From: Histoplasma ohiense
Lineage: Eukaryota > Ascomycota > Eurotiomycetes > Onygenales > Ajellomycetaceae
DNA length: 64,000 nt
NCBI GenBank assembly: GCA_017607445.1
Contig: JAEVHH010000003.1
Location: 3,534,001-3,598,000, forward strand
Direction of reading: 5' to 3'
Shown here piece after piece: positions 45,602 to 56,061 of this stretch (positions are counted from its first letter, which is position 1; every line of letters starts with the position of its first letter). Both the position numbers and the translations under genes were made by a program. Under the pieces are notes generated by a model that did not search any database, was not told the origin of the DNA, and was given only the letters and a program-made list of their open reading frames with translations.

Positions 45602-47726
45602 ATGGCTGGCACAGATATGGAAATGGCTGGCGTAAAGCGGCCGGGAATCGACATTGAAAGCATCAAGCGCAAGAAGTTCAAAGCTTCAGATCTGCCTTTA
45701 TCAGCTGCGCAGCGAACATCGATCGACAGCCTTCTATACGCGTTTAAGAAGAAGGGTGGTTTTGACTCCGTTCGAAAGAAAATATGGGCGGAATTTAGCG
45801 AGAGTGTGAGCAAGAGCCTACGCGTATACCCTTTTATATGCCGCTACCCATGTCCAGATTTTTTTAATAAATATTTCTCATATCTAGAGCATTGCTAACT
45901 TTAAGCCGTTCTTTTTTAAACTTCAGGAAGCTAAGAATTCTCTTATATCTTCTTTGGTTGAAATGGCCGAATCTGAAATTGACCGAGATCCGTCTTTGTT
46001 GTCCAGGGAAAGAGGAAAAGCTGCAACTCTAATAGAGGGCGCTGTCGATCGGAGTGATCTTTATAAAAGTGTTGAAGAGGCCATTGACGCGATAACTTCT
46101 AACCATTTGGACTATATCCATGAATCCCTTCGCATTATTCGTCGCCAAGAAGTTGGAGAAGAAATGTTTGCACTAGAGGAAGAGAGAGGAAGTAAGGCGG
46201 ACGAATACTATGAACGCGAAGTCAAGACTAGGCGCAAGGAAAGAGAAATAGCATGGCTGAAAGAGCTGGAGAAACAGAAACAACTTGAAATCGAAGAGGC
46301 GAAGGCTAGAGCAGAGGAGTTACGGAAACAACGAGAACTTGAGAAGCAGAGGGAAGAAGAGGAGCGGAAGAAGAAGCTGGAGTTGGAAGAAAAAAGGCGA
46401 GCGGAGAGGGAAAAGCTTCGAGAAGAAAGACGTCTTCTGGAGGAACAGAGAGAGAAGGAGAGGGAGGAGCGCTATGAACGAAGAAGGCGGGAGCGGGAGA
46501 AGGAAAGAGAAGAGGAGCGGGAGAAAAATCGTGATCGTGGAAGGGATAGGGATAGGGATAGGGATACTAGACTCCAACGATCGCCTCGACGCTCCAGACA
46601 ACGTTCCGCCACCCCGAAAGCACCTACTCCAACGCTTGTTGACGAGAAATCGTTGGAGGATGCTGCTTTGGAACTACTTCTAAAAGAGGGGAAAGAATTA
46701 GCAGAAAAGTCGCGACAGAAACCCGAGTTCGATTTTGAACAGGCCGAAGCCCTTGAAAATGCGCAACTGCAGCAACCTCAACCTCAGCCGCAAATTCAAC
46801 CCCAACAACGTTCACGCCAGCCATCAATCGCAGACACTAAAGCTCTTCGGTCAGATCAGACTCGTTCACGAGCTACCCATTCTCGGCTAAAGAACGAGGT
46901 GTCTCCTCCCCCTGAACCATCAAAATCCAGCGCCAAGTTGAGCGATGATCGTCGTGATAAGGATCGGGATCGAGACCGAGACCGCGACCGCGGCCGCGGC
47001 CGAGACCGTGACCGACACCAAGACGAACGAAGTAGGTCAAGAACATGGCGATCTTCACGATATGATGATAGAGATCGTGAAATGGACTTGTACAGACCTT
47101 CAACGCGGAGCAAATTGGAAAGAGATATACATTCTTGCGGAGGAAGCAAGAATCACAGCAGGAGCCGTAGCAGATCTACTGCGCGAAGCCGTGAGATAGT
47201 AAGACATAGGGAACGGGACAGAGAACGGGACAGAGAGCGGGGCAGAGAGCGGGACAGAGATAGAGACAGAGATAGAGACAGAGATAGAGGAAGGAATATG
47301 GACCGGGATAGGGATGACCGTCGTTATCGTCCAAGAGATTATTCACGAGGCCGCACGCGGTCGCAGTCAGCCAGGCGACGTCACCGCTCTCGATCCGGCT
47401 CACGCAGCCACAGAGACACTGATGGTGGTCGGGATCGAGAGCGGGAGCGGGAGAAGTCTTTCTCGCGCACTGGTCGACGATCTAGGTCTCGGAGCCCACC
47501 TGATATTGATCGCTACGTACCTCCTACTAGCAACCGTAGTCGGACACCGACCAGGCGACGGGCAAGGACGCCAGATCGAGATAGAGATCGAGACCGGGAG
47601 AAGGAGGATCGACCTAAACTCCAAGAGATTGATAGATACATGCCTGGAGGTTCTGGCGCTGCTCCTTCTGCAGTTAGTACTGACAAGGATGATAGGAGGA
47701 GTAGACGGAGGAGCCGGAGTAGATAA
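45602..47726 (+). CDS. shg1: COMPASS complex subunit Shg1 with an RS/RD-rich C-terminus
   Basis: Two exons: 45602-45805 and 45927-47726 (667 aa). The N-terminal about 120 residues match the Shg1/BOD1 domain: FKKKGGFDSVRKKIWAEF then EAKNSLISSLVEMAESEIDRDPSLL with RGKAATLIEGAVDRSDLY. It is a subunit of the Set1 histone H3K4 methyltransferase complex. After about residue 160 comes a long charged coiled region (EEAKARAEELRKQRELEKQ...) and then Arg/Asp and Arg/Ser repeats (RDRDRDRD, RSRSRS) typical of nuclear RNA-processing proteins. Much longer than yeast Shg1, as in other filamentous fungi. Nucleotide repeats in the 3' half (GACAGAGAT-type units near 47,216-47,300) make the exact length variable. 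Confidence 0.87.
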
Positions 47727-48414
47727 TAGTCCTGTCTAGTTCAGGGCTGTTTTCTAAAGTTATATTCGCAAAATTTTCTGGCACTAATCACGTCAGGGAT
47801 GTCGAGTTTGGTGTGGGAATACGAATGAACATCAATGTTCTCTTTAATGTACCCCTTGTTTCACACGCATTTGTGCAAATTGATTATCGAGAGCTGTTTA
47901 TCAGTATGGTTACTGTTGATAATATCACAGTGGGGACTAGTCATGAATAATATCTCCATAAAGTTGATCAGGAGATCGTCTTATGTACCATAACAGTTGT
48001 ATAATTGAAACTATCATATTTAAGAATATGATGGGAAGAACCGAGAGCGACCAGAGGAAAGAAAGAGAAGCATTGACAGTCTACTTTCCCACTTTGTCAT
48101 TGCGAAACGATCATTGAAATTGCCCATGCGGGTATGAATGCTTTTGTTCTTTGAAGCGATCGTAAAAACACAAAGCATGAACCGGACAAAGGAGGGAAAC
48201 AAGAGGCGGGGGAAGATAATGGATCATACTCTGCGGGCTCTTACAAAGGAAACTTTCGTGGTTGGATAAATAAGGCTCACAATCAAAAAATGAAGAGAGC
48301 AAATAAACGGAAAATGGCGAAAAGAATGAACCAAGCTCGGACTCGTTTGTATTACAACTTTCCACGCTCATGGGGTATTCGGGAGTTAATGCGATATCTT
48401 ATGGGGATATAGTA
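47727..48414. other. convergent 3' spacer
   Basis: No gene seen between the 3' ends of shg1 and the eIF4E-like gene. Confidence 0.6.
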
Positions 48415-49262
48415 TCATGAACCTTTTCCACCTTTGCCACTGCTCGTCGCGCCTGCATTCTCCTCTACCGTAGCTTTGAAGCCTTCGTGCTCGTCATGGC
48501 GTTTATAGAAATACGATTGAGTTGATGATGGACGCAGGTCCGGCGAAAGGCGTTCTAGGACGGTATCTTCGAGAGCTTTGATCGCCTTTGGATTCGAGCC
48601 TAGCTTGTTCCATACGGAGATCAGATGCGAGTTAAAGCGCACTGAAGTGGACACTCCGAGGACATGGTCGTGCTCTGCACTGTGTTAGGATTTGGATATT
48701 TGATTCCTTCTCTTTATCCTGGATTGTTTTCCTTCGCGACCACGTGCGTCTTTTGAGACGCTTTGGTAAGGATCGAAATGAAAGGAAATTACTGGATGGT
48801 AGACAATATCTTCAACGTACCAGCTTCAAGGGCTGCCTGGAATTCATTGGCCATGCAGAGAATTGCAACTTCATGAAAAAAAGCCTGGCTTTTCGCCTTT
48901 GGCACGCGAAACGTCCAACGCCCTCCCTTTTGGTTCTCCGGGTCTTCCCATACCGGCCTTGTACCCTTGCGGAAAATGTGAACAGTGTCCCGCAGCTTGA
49001 CCTTGTGCCAGGGGTAGTTATTGTAGACTCTGTAGAATGTTCCAATGTCCGCAACATCTTCGTGAAGAATGTACAGCCTCTCGTCGTAATTTGCAGACTC
49101 AGAATGCTTTTCGTACCAGACTGTCCAGTGATATTGCAAAGGCAATGGTCGCAGTTTTCCTAGGATGTTCTGGTGGAGAGTCCTTCGGGAGGCCGGTACC
49201 ATTCCACTTCCGTTTTCTGCTGCCGGCTCTGGGTCGGTGTTAAAAACGTTCGGATTGTCCAT
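48415..49262 (-). CDS. eIF4E-family cap-binding protein, class-II (4EHP) like
   Basis: Two minus-strand exons: 48821-49262 and 48415-48674 (233 aa). The eIF4E core is clear: LQYHWTVWYEKH, DIGTFYRVYNNY, HIFRKGTRPVWED, NQKGGRWTFRVPK and, in exon 2, NSHLISVWNKLG. Cap-stacking position equivalent to mammalian Trp56 is Tyr (SANYDERL), as in class II 4EHP proteins; the second stacking Trp (VWED) is kept. The position equivalent to Trp73, used for eIF4G/4E-BP contact, is also Tyr (FYRVYN). This suggests an alternative cap-binding protein, possibly a translational repressor, not the main initiation factor. Ends in Gly/Lys-rich GKGGKGS. Confidence 0.88.
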
Positions 49263-50004
49263 TTTCGGGGGAAAAAAAAATAAATAAAAAAAACCAATCG
49301 CAGAAGGCTTTTCTTTTCTTTTAATTGTCCAATTTGTCTCTTATTGCGGGGATATCAGACTCGGCTCTTGGTTATAGAAGAAAGTGATAAGAAAATCAAT
49401 AATGATGTGTGGTGGGCAACGGCACCTTTTATCTGGTAACCATTTAAAGTATTTAACCACAAAGGCCAGGACAACTTGATACGTCTCCAGTAAATAGGGA
49501 AAATCCGAGTAGAGATTCCTCCCTCGAAACAGAATTTGCTCTTCGCTTCTTATGTGATAGTGGTAGAGCTCGATATTGTCCCAATATTGTCCACACGCAG
49601 TGAAATATCAACGTGCAGATGGAGGACTGCTCCAGCTAGGGCAAGGAAAGATCTGGTCCTAGGTTGCTGTAACCTAAAAAATGTCAATGTAAATTCCTAA
49701 AGCATCCAAATAATGATCCTGGATAAACATTAACAGCAGGAAAATGGCAGATAAATGATGAAACTTGATCAATCAAAGGAAACGCGGAGAAGCATGCCCA
49801 TTGTCAAGTTCGAACAAATTGGAAAGAAAAAAGAGTAATGCACTACATCTAGGCATAGAAATAAAACAAAATATATTGCATAAATAAAGTGGTGACGTAA
49901 ATAAAACTACGAAACGCAGGGCAAATGCAATTTCCCTCGAGTCCATAGCTTCGTGACTGAACTATAGACGAGGGAACAGTGTCAATAAGGGACAAGAGGG
50001 ATGT

Positions 50005-50439
50005 CTACTTTTTGGGGGTAATCCACTCCAAGAGACAACAAGAGACAACCTCATATTCGGAAGAAATTGGGCAAGAAATGAAAGAATAGGTATAACTGCG
50101 AAAGCCGAAGGAGTGTCCTGACAGAAGTTTCTGATTCAGTTCCGTGATGATCCCCCAACCAACCAAAAAGCAGGTATATCTAAAGACCGCATTGAACATG
50201 TCATTTTGAGAACAGGACAAGGGCAGGTAAGGTGTACCTTTCTTAGATTGTAGCGGCTGGGAGCTTGGTGAGGGCGCGAGTGGTTGATCCTGGGTATACC
50301 GTGAAGTAGGTATGTTTATTCCCCACATACGACGTTCAAGCCACAAGAGAGAAAGGGACGCCTGGCTGATCAACTCCACGAATGCACTGTTGAGATTATT
50401 GCTTTTGCACCTATCTTCATTGACCCTGGGTTGATCCAT
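50005..50439 (-). CDS. Doubtful hypothetical ORF, 144 aa
   Basis: An uninterrupted ATG-to-stop frame beginning MDQPRVNEDRCKSNN, with a hydrophobic mid-part (FRYTCFLVGWGIITEL). It matches no family I recognise and could be a chance frame. A GTACACC donor-like site after QSKK hints at a possible spliced gene. Kept only as a candidate because the spacer is otherwise empty. Confidence 0.25.
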   Translation of the reverse strand: MDQPRVNEDRCKSNNLNSAFVELISQASLSLLWLERRMWGINIPTSRYTQDQPLAPSPSSQPLQSKKGTPYLPLSCSQNDMFNAVFRYTCFLVGWGIITELNQKLLSGHSFGFRSYTYSFISCPISSEYEVVSCCLLEWITPKK

Positions 50440-50679
50440 CCCAAGAACTATCCGTCATGGCGTGGCCGCGAAGGCCACGAAGGCCGCCATGGATGCGAGG
50501 AATGTGCCACGTGATAAATATGCAGGCACGGAAATATTGCGTGATCAAGCATGCCCTCACAATCAGCTCGCACTGCCGAGTGCAAATCGGCAAGAAATAA
50601 GAACAATAGAACTGATTAATTTTTTAATTTCACTCGTGAGCTGTTGACAATTTGCAGTTTTTGGAAGTTAATCTAATAA

Positions 50680-50691
50680 TTAGGGTTAGGG
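50680..50691 (+). promoter_or_regulatory. TTAGGGTTAGGG motif (Tbf1-type site or interstitial telomere unit)
   Basis: Two perfect telomere-type hexamers in the spacer, 163 bp upstream of the NOPCHAP1-like gene. In yeasts TTAGGG words near promoters bind Tbf1 and mark snoRNA and ribosome-biogenesis genes; a nearby gene with a box C/D assembly role makes that reading attractive. A remnant of telomere DNA is the alternative. Confidence 0.4.
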
Positions 50692-50853
50692 CTTTGACAT
50701 TCCGGATCGGGTTGCACGTGCGTTATATCCTTCCAAGCTTCGAAAGCTTGACTCGAGAGTCAAAAACATCACTCTTCAATCTATCAATGATACCTCCTCC
50801 TCCACTCAGGCAAGTCTGAGAATATGATTCTTTAAATCAAGGCCCATCCAATC

Positions 50854-51815
50854 ATGGCTGGCTTTACCACCCAACCGATCAAGAAGAGGTGCCTCGAGGA
50901 TGATGATGATTCCACCACGCAGCCCCGGACCCAGCTAAAGAGATCCAAGCTCATGGGTTGTTCTGATACCATAGCTTGTCCGAGCGATAGTTCAAATTGC
51001 GACACCGGCTACTGCAGCGATAAGGGCGATAGCCAAGGTAACGATGCGGTCGAGCCTCAACCACTAACCCATCGTTCTCGCTCACCCACGAACCAACAAT
51101 TTGAGGACGAAACTTCGTCGAGCGGGGAATCCGAATCACCTATGTCTTCTGCCTGCTCTTCCTCGTCTTCTCCTTCCTCATCATCGTCCTCGTCTGGCGG
51201 CGAGTCGGAACCAGAGGTCAGTGACATCGCCGATAGATCTGGCGCTAGCGACATCATTTCAGTTCCACCTCGACCACCTCTCTTCAAACCCACCATACGT
51301 CGATTGAATGGCTCCACGCTGCGAAGCCGACTGGCTTCCTTCCTCCCTGAACTGAGAGCCGCAAACGAAGTCTTAGAAAAGAAGATGGCTACCGAGAATG
51401 TAGCTGGAGTGGAGCTTGATTGTAGCGACGACCGTGAAGTAGATGGCCAATACATTGAAATGGTACCTTTTCTTTCTTTTTGTATATGTATTACTTTCCT
51501 CTACAGGGATCCTCTACAAGGACATGCCAACATAGCCATAGGGAATTCGAATGTAGAGCCTTTTCTCGGAGCGCAGCTAACAAGTTTATGCCATTTCAGA
51601 ACCTTGGTCTCGGTGTGCTCGAAGAGCAAGGGAATGACGCTGACTCTGATGCTGACACATACAACGAAACTACCATATCATACGATGAAGATGAAAGTAC
51701 ACAATCCGCAAGCATTCCACATCCAAAACCACAACAGAACACGAGTGTAATGAACGTCCTCATGGGGAATAAACCCGAAAATCAACGACCAACCATTGAA
51801 GAGGTTCCTCCTTGA
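50854..51815 (+). CDS. NOPCHAP1-like (DUF4598) protein
   Basis: Two exons: 50854-51462 and 51600-51815 (274 aa). N-terminus is basic then acidic/Ser-rich (a run of about 12 Ser near residues 105-120). The conserved core is PTIRRLNGSTLRSRLASFLPELRAANEVLEKK, followed by YIEMNLGLGVLEEQ, which is assembled across the intron; the ending is polar. LRSRLxxFLPxLxxANExLE and the acidic NLGLGVLE segment are the features I associate with fungal DUF4598/NOPCHAP1 proteins, which in human act as chaperones loading NOP58 during box C/D snoRNP assembly. Role here is inferred from that family. Confidence 0.75.
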
Positions 51816-52511
51816 ATGAATTATCCCACTTTGACCTCCACAAAAAAACTCTTCTGACATCAGTATGCTTTTATTCTGGAATATGCCATCTCTTACGATT
51901 TTTGCATACATTTATTCTCTTCTTTGCATCGTGTTGCAACCTGCAAAAGTTTTATTTATTTTATACCCCTTGTTTTCTGTTTATGTATTACGGAAAGTTT
52001 CATGATTTAATACTTTGGTAATTCCTTACTTCTTGGACACTGCGCTCGCGGGTCTCTTGGAAATTTTTCTTTAGGAATCCACCTTCTTATGAGGTGGGTG
52101 GCATATCCTCCTATCTATGAACGCAATGTATTTTGTCCCACTTACTGTAAAAGCCTCATTCTGCGCCTCTTGAATAGATAGCACTTTTCAGAGCATTGCT
52201 CGAGTCTTGACAGTCGTCTGGCCTAGTCATAATTCTGAATTAGTCTCTACACAAAGCTTGCCCCTCCTAAAAATGAACGTCAGTCTTATTGGACGGAATG
52301 ACAAGCGGAAATCATCACCACTAGACCATCGAGGAAGGCTTGCATGTTGGAAATTTGAGTTCAGCGTGCCAGCCAGCAAGGCTAAGCGGGAAGCATGAGC
52401 ATCCAATGAGTGATGAGAGAGCAATTCCAGAGTCTTGATCAACAAGAGGTACTAGTATGGTGGGCTTTTCCCATCGACATGCTTCATACTGCTCCCTCCA
52501 CAACATCTAAG
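51816..52511. other. spacer
   Basis: No gene seen; T-rich 3' flank of the NOPCHAP1-like gene, then non-coding sequence before the kinase pseudogene. Confidence 0.55.
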
Positions 52512-54125
52512 ATGGACATTTCCGCTATGTCTTTTACGCGAGGTGGGCCGGTTGCAACGAGAACAGCGATGATGTCCCAGTACCCCGAAGATAGCAACAC
52601 CGTTGATCTTGGCCATTTTGCAAACACCGACCGTGAGGAGGAGGAGGATGATGTTGACGAGCTAGCTAAACCTTGCGAGCAATACAGTATCAGAGAAACT
52701 CCCCATGTGTTTTATCCAATTCGCATCGGGGAAGTACTTAACCAAAGATATCATATAGACCATAAACTTGGCCCAGGAGGGTCGTCCACAGTCTAGATGG
52801 CCTATTATCTTCAAGAGTAAGAGGGATTTGGCTCTCAAAGTATGGCTGTGGGGACTCGCAACATGAATATCACATGCAGGACGAAATCCGTGGGAGTGTA
52901 CAGGATACCTCTCGTCTTTTGCTGTCTGTGGCAACCTTCTTCCTTCCTGGAAGTTAATCGATCCGCCGAGTCCTAGTGTTTCCTCTTGAGGGGCCCACAG
53001 CTTGATAGTTTATATGTCAAGCGGTAGTCAATGTCCACTCGCATGTCTGCTTCTCACCAGCTGCTTGAGGCCTTGGAAAGCCTACATAAGAGTGGAATCG
53101 TTCATTCGCGGTGTGTAACTCCTGCGTGCCACCCCTTTTGCAACAGCACTGACATACTTTACATAGCTAAACGATCATAACTACATGTGGTGTGATTCCA
53201 GGCGGGCTACAAAATACAGGCTTCTCGGTCGGCCGCTCAAGTGAGCCATCCCACATGACGCAGGACTTTATGTATGTATGTATGTATAAATTTAACGTCC
53301 CAGAGGGACGCGGGCAGCACCCGCGTTCCAGAAGCCTCCCGAAGGGCATGGAGACGTGCTAAGCTGGAGAGATTTCTATATACATATTCAAAATCTTAGA
53401 AACAGGATTCAGATGGCAACTCTTGAAAGAACTCAACTCGTTGAGCTGTGCATCCACTTCTGGCCCGACATATGGCCATTCATGGTGGGGCTATAGTGTG
53501 GCTTTTGGAAAGCCACCGCTGCCGTGCCTGGAAGGCTTAACATTGCTAGAGAAAGGGGGTTTCTTTCGGTTTGTCGAGAAGCATCTTTAGTGCTTCTGAC
53601 GCAGGACTTTGGAAACCAGGAGAGTTGGTTAAGCCATTAATAGTGCCCGAGAATCTATGCGCAGATTCCGGTGATTCAACTACACCACCGCCACCACCAC
53701 CACCAACATCACAAGGCCACCCACTCTCAATGTACTGCTCGCTAGATCGCCTTCATGGCAAGCCTCCTAGGAACCTTTTTGTTTGTGACATGTAGATTGT
53801 CCCTTTCACCATTTGGAGGGGTGGCGGGCTAGTGACAATTATGGTCGAAATACGTGGTCCTCTGCCTGAGGAGTGGAAGGGCTTCTATCTCTACCCTGAA
53901 GAGACCCGCGATAGTTGGTATGGCCCTGATATCAAGCCACGTCCTAAATTCCTAATTTCGGCAATCATAGCACGCGCGCATCCCGAATCCGACCCTATTG
54001 AACGACAACAAATACTTCCTATCATGACTCAAGGATTCAGTTACCATCCCGAGAAGTGGCCAACCGCTACCCAGCTTCTGCAGGATAGTTCATTCAGAGC
54101 TATCATGGAGAAGTACTGTCATTGA
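52512..54125 (+). pseudogene. SRPK-like protein kinase pseudogene
   Basis: A decayed copy of a fungal SRPK-type Ser/Thr kinase. From the ATG at 52,512 the frame reads through an acidic segment (DREEEEDDVDELAK) into YPIRIGEVLNQRYHIDHKLGPGGSSTV, the start of the kinase fold, and meets TAG where Trp (TVW) is expected. Later pieces lie in different frames: ALESLHKSGIVHS (about 53,067-53,106), LNDHNYMWC and KYRLLGRPLK (53,167-53,239), LWKPGELVKPLIVPENL (about 53,608-53,660), GHPLSMYCS, and the end GPLPEEWKGFY...SWYGPD...LLQDSSFRAIME (53,830-54,122). Between the GRPLK and LWKPG pieces lies a 341-bp insertion bounded by a 14-bp direct repeat. Several frameshifts and stops show it is not functional. 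Confidence 0.82.
53256..53610. repeat. 14-bp direct repeats bounding a 341-bp segment with two hairpins
   Basis: TGACGCAGGACTTT occurs at 53,256-53,269 and 53,597-53,610, at the point where the kinase homology is interrupted. Inside lie a (TATG)n tract (about 53,270-53,287) and two adjacent perfect 6-bp-stem hairpins, CGTCCC/GGGACG (53,296-53,310) and CGCGGG/CCCGCG (53,309-53,325). Either an insertion with target duplication or a local duplication. Confidence 0.65.
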
Positions 54126-54808
54126 TATTTTCATTTCCCTTGAATACATCGGGTTATTCTTCATTTTCTTTCAACTCTCTCTGTCTGTGCCGACTCCTCC
54201 ACCCCTGTCCCCTGTTCTGGTCTTACCTTTGCCTCAATAACGAAGTCTAGCCAAGCCAATACAGAAGTAAACATCCTTCAAACAAGGGACAGATAAAGTT
54301 CCCTCTCAGGCCGCCGAACTTCCCAGTTAATTAAACAAACTTGGTGAAACGGATATATTTTCTTCCCCTTACAATTAGCAGAGGAAACCGCCATCGGATC
54401 AAAATAAATTTTCTTATGCCGCAAAAAGGAGGGCGAATGCTCAGCTTTACGTTCTGGATTGCAAAAGAGACGAGCTGTTAACGACCATTCATCCTATAAT
54501 CGTTATTCAGGGGCAACTTACGAATAAATTGAATCAAAAGGAACTAGGTGGAATTAGCCTCCTATTACTCTGCTGCCGGATCGACACAGAAGCTAGGCTT
54601 TGATGCTTTCCAGGACTAGCCTTACTTAAATAGAAAGCTACCAGTCACAAGATTTTTAAAACAGCATGCAAAGCACATTATCTTATTTCATTGGTGCTGG
54701 TTGGGGAGCGCTTACAGCGATGAACCACAACACTCTTATCACCCTCCCCTTTTACTCGCGAGTCCGTCATTGCTGCGCGGTGTGTGCGCTCTAACCATGC
54801 TTGCCAGA
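54126..54808. other. spacer left of the mariner-like element
   Basis: No gene seen. Confidence 0.5.
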
Positions 54809-54810
54809 TA

Positions 54811-54999
54811 TTGTGGCGGACGTAAAGCTTGCGAAAACAGAATTTTCTGCCACCCCCTGAAAAATAATAGCAAAACACCGCAAAAATAACCAAAATATCC
54901 ACGTATCTCTAGAATCATTCAAATATCATCCAATTCATCCAAATACGCACCTTTATCATCAAATACGCACCTTTATCATCAAATACACCAATATGCCCC
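54811..54999 (+). repeat. left terminal inverted repeat (189 bp)
   Basis: Matches the reverse complement of 57,801-58,009 almost perfectly: one CG/CA difference near 54,902 and one 20-bp unit fewer. Has two full AAATACGCACCTTTATCATC units and ends in ATATGCCCC, which contains the transposase start codon. Confidence 0.95.
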
Positions 55000-56005
55000 C
55001 CCAGCTCAGTGAATTTACCACCAATGAGATCGTACGCCTTCTAAATGATGGTTATATGCCTGCTCAGATTGCGCGGACCATTGAGTGCCATCTGGCCACT
55101 GTATATCAAATCCAACAAAATATTCACTGCTTTGGAACTGCTAGAAGTCCTTGTTCAACATGGGGTGTAAAGCCAAAGATCACACCAGATATCTTGTCAG
55201 ATTTGAAGGACTTTTTTGAGGCATATCCAACTGCATATCGCGATGAGGCTGTCTGCTTTGTGAAGGATGAATTTGATGTTGATATCCACCCTCAATCAAT
55301 ATCTAGATTGTTGAAGAAACTGAATTTGACATGGAAGAAGGTGATTAATTATTGCAATTGTCACTTATAGAATCTGCTAATCTATTCTATTTGATATAGA
55401 TTGAATCTGTGGCCAGTCAATGCAACAAAGAACTTTGAGCTGAATGGTGTATTCAAATTACTCAGTATCAATCTGATCAACTTATCTTTTTAGATGAGAG
55501 TGCTGTGAATGAATATACTGCAGATTGACAATATGAATGGTCAAGCAGAGGATTCTCTTGTTGCATTAGAAGGTTCTGTAAACAATCTCACAGATGATCA
55601 ATCTTACCTGCAATAAGTGTCAATGGATATCTTGATTATGATATATATCAGAGGTTCTATAATACAGAGAGGTTCAATGAGTTTGTACATGTCTGAATAC
55701 TGCTCAAATGCCAACAAGATTATCACTACTTAGTGATGGATAATTGCTCTTCTCATTGTTCACAGGCACTGTGAGATCTCTGCAGAGAAGCTGGTATTGA
55801 ACTTTTATTCTTATCTTCATATTCTCCTGATTATAATCCTATAGAGGAGTCATTTCACACATTGAAAGAATGGATTAGAAGATACAGATGTCAGTTAGAG
55901 AATCAGTTTGATGGAGATTTTGAAGTCTTCTTGCATTATGCAGTTGAGAACTTCATAAGAGAAGAAGATGCAAGAGAATATTTCAGATCTGCTCATATAG
56001 AATAG
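54993..56005 (+). pseudogene. Tc1/mariner-type DD34E transposase with five in-frame TGA stops
   Basis: Two exons: 54993-55340 and 55400-56005; intron 55,341-55,399 (GTGATT...ATAG). 318 codons including the stop. N-terminal helix-turn-helix (LSEFTTNEIVRLLNDGYMPAQIA) and a second DNA-binding part (PKITPDILSDLKDFF...SISRLLKKLNLTWKK). Catalytic residues: D148 in FLDESA, D230 in VMDNCSSH, E265 in SPDYNPIEESF, i.e. 34 residues between second Asp and Glu. Only lesions are five TGA codons at positions 129, 159, 182, 215 and 241; the frame is otherwise intact, so it is recently inactivated. CGA (Arg) is the likely ancestor at each. Confidence 0.9.
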
Positions 56006-56061
56006 TATTGTAAAATCTAGAAAGATTCAGATTGCAATTCAATTATGATGATATATAATAT

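Larger units (their letters stand above)
49263..50853. other. divergent spacer between eIF4E-like and NOPCHAP1-like genes
   Basis: Contains one weak candidate frame (50,005-50,439, minus), a double TTAGGG motif (50,680-50,691) and CACGTG at 50,508-50,513 and 50,715-50,720. Apart from those I see nothing I can name. Confidence 0.5.

Noticed and set aside
46320..47403. Minus-strand and shifted frames under shg1 (Ile/Pro/Leu and Leu/Tyr/Cys repeats)
   Set aside because: They are shadows of the Arg/Asp and Arg/Ser repeat-coding sequence of shg1.
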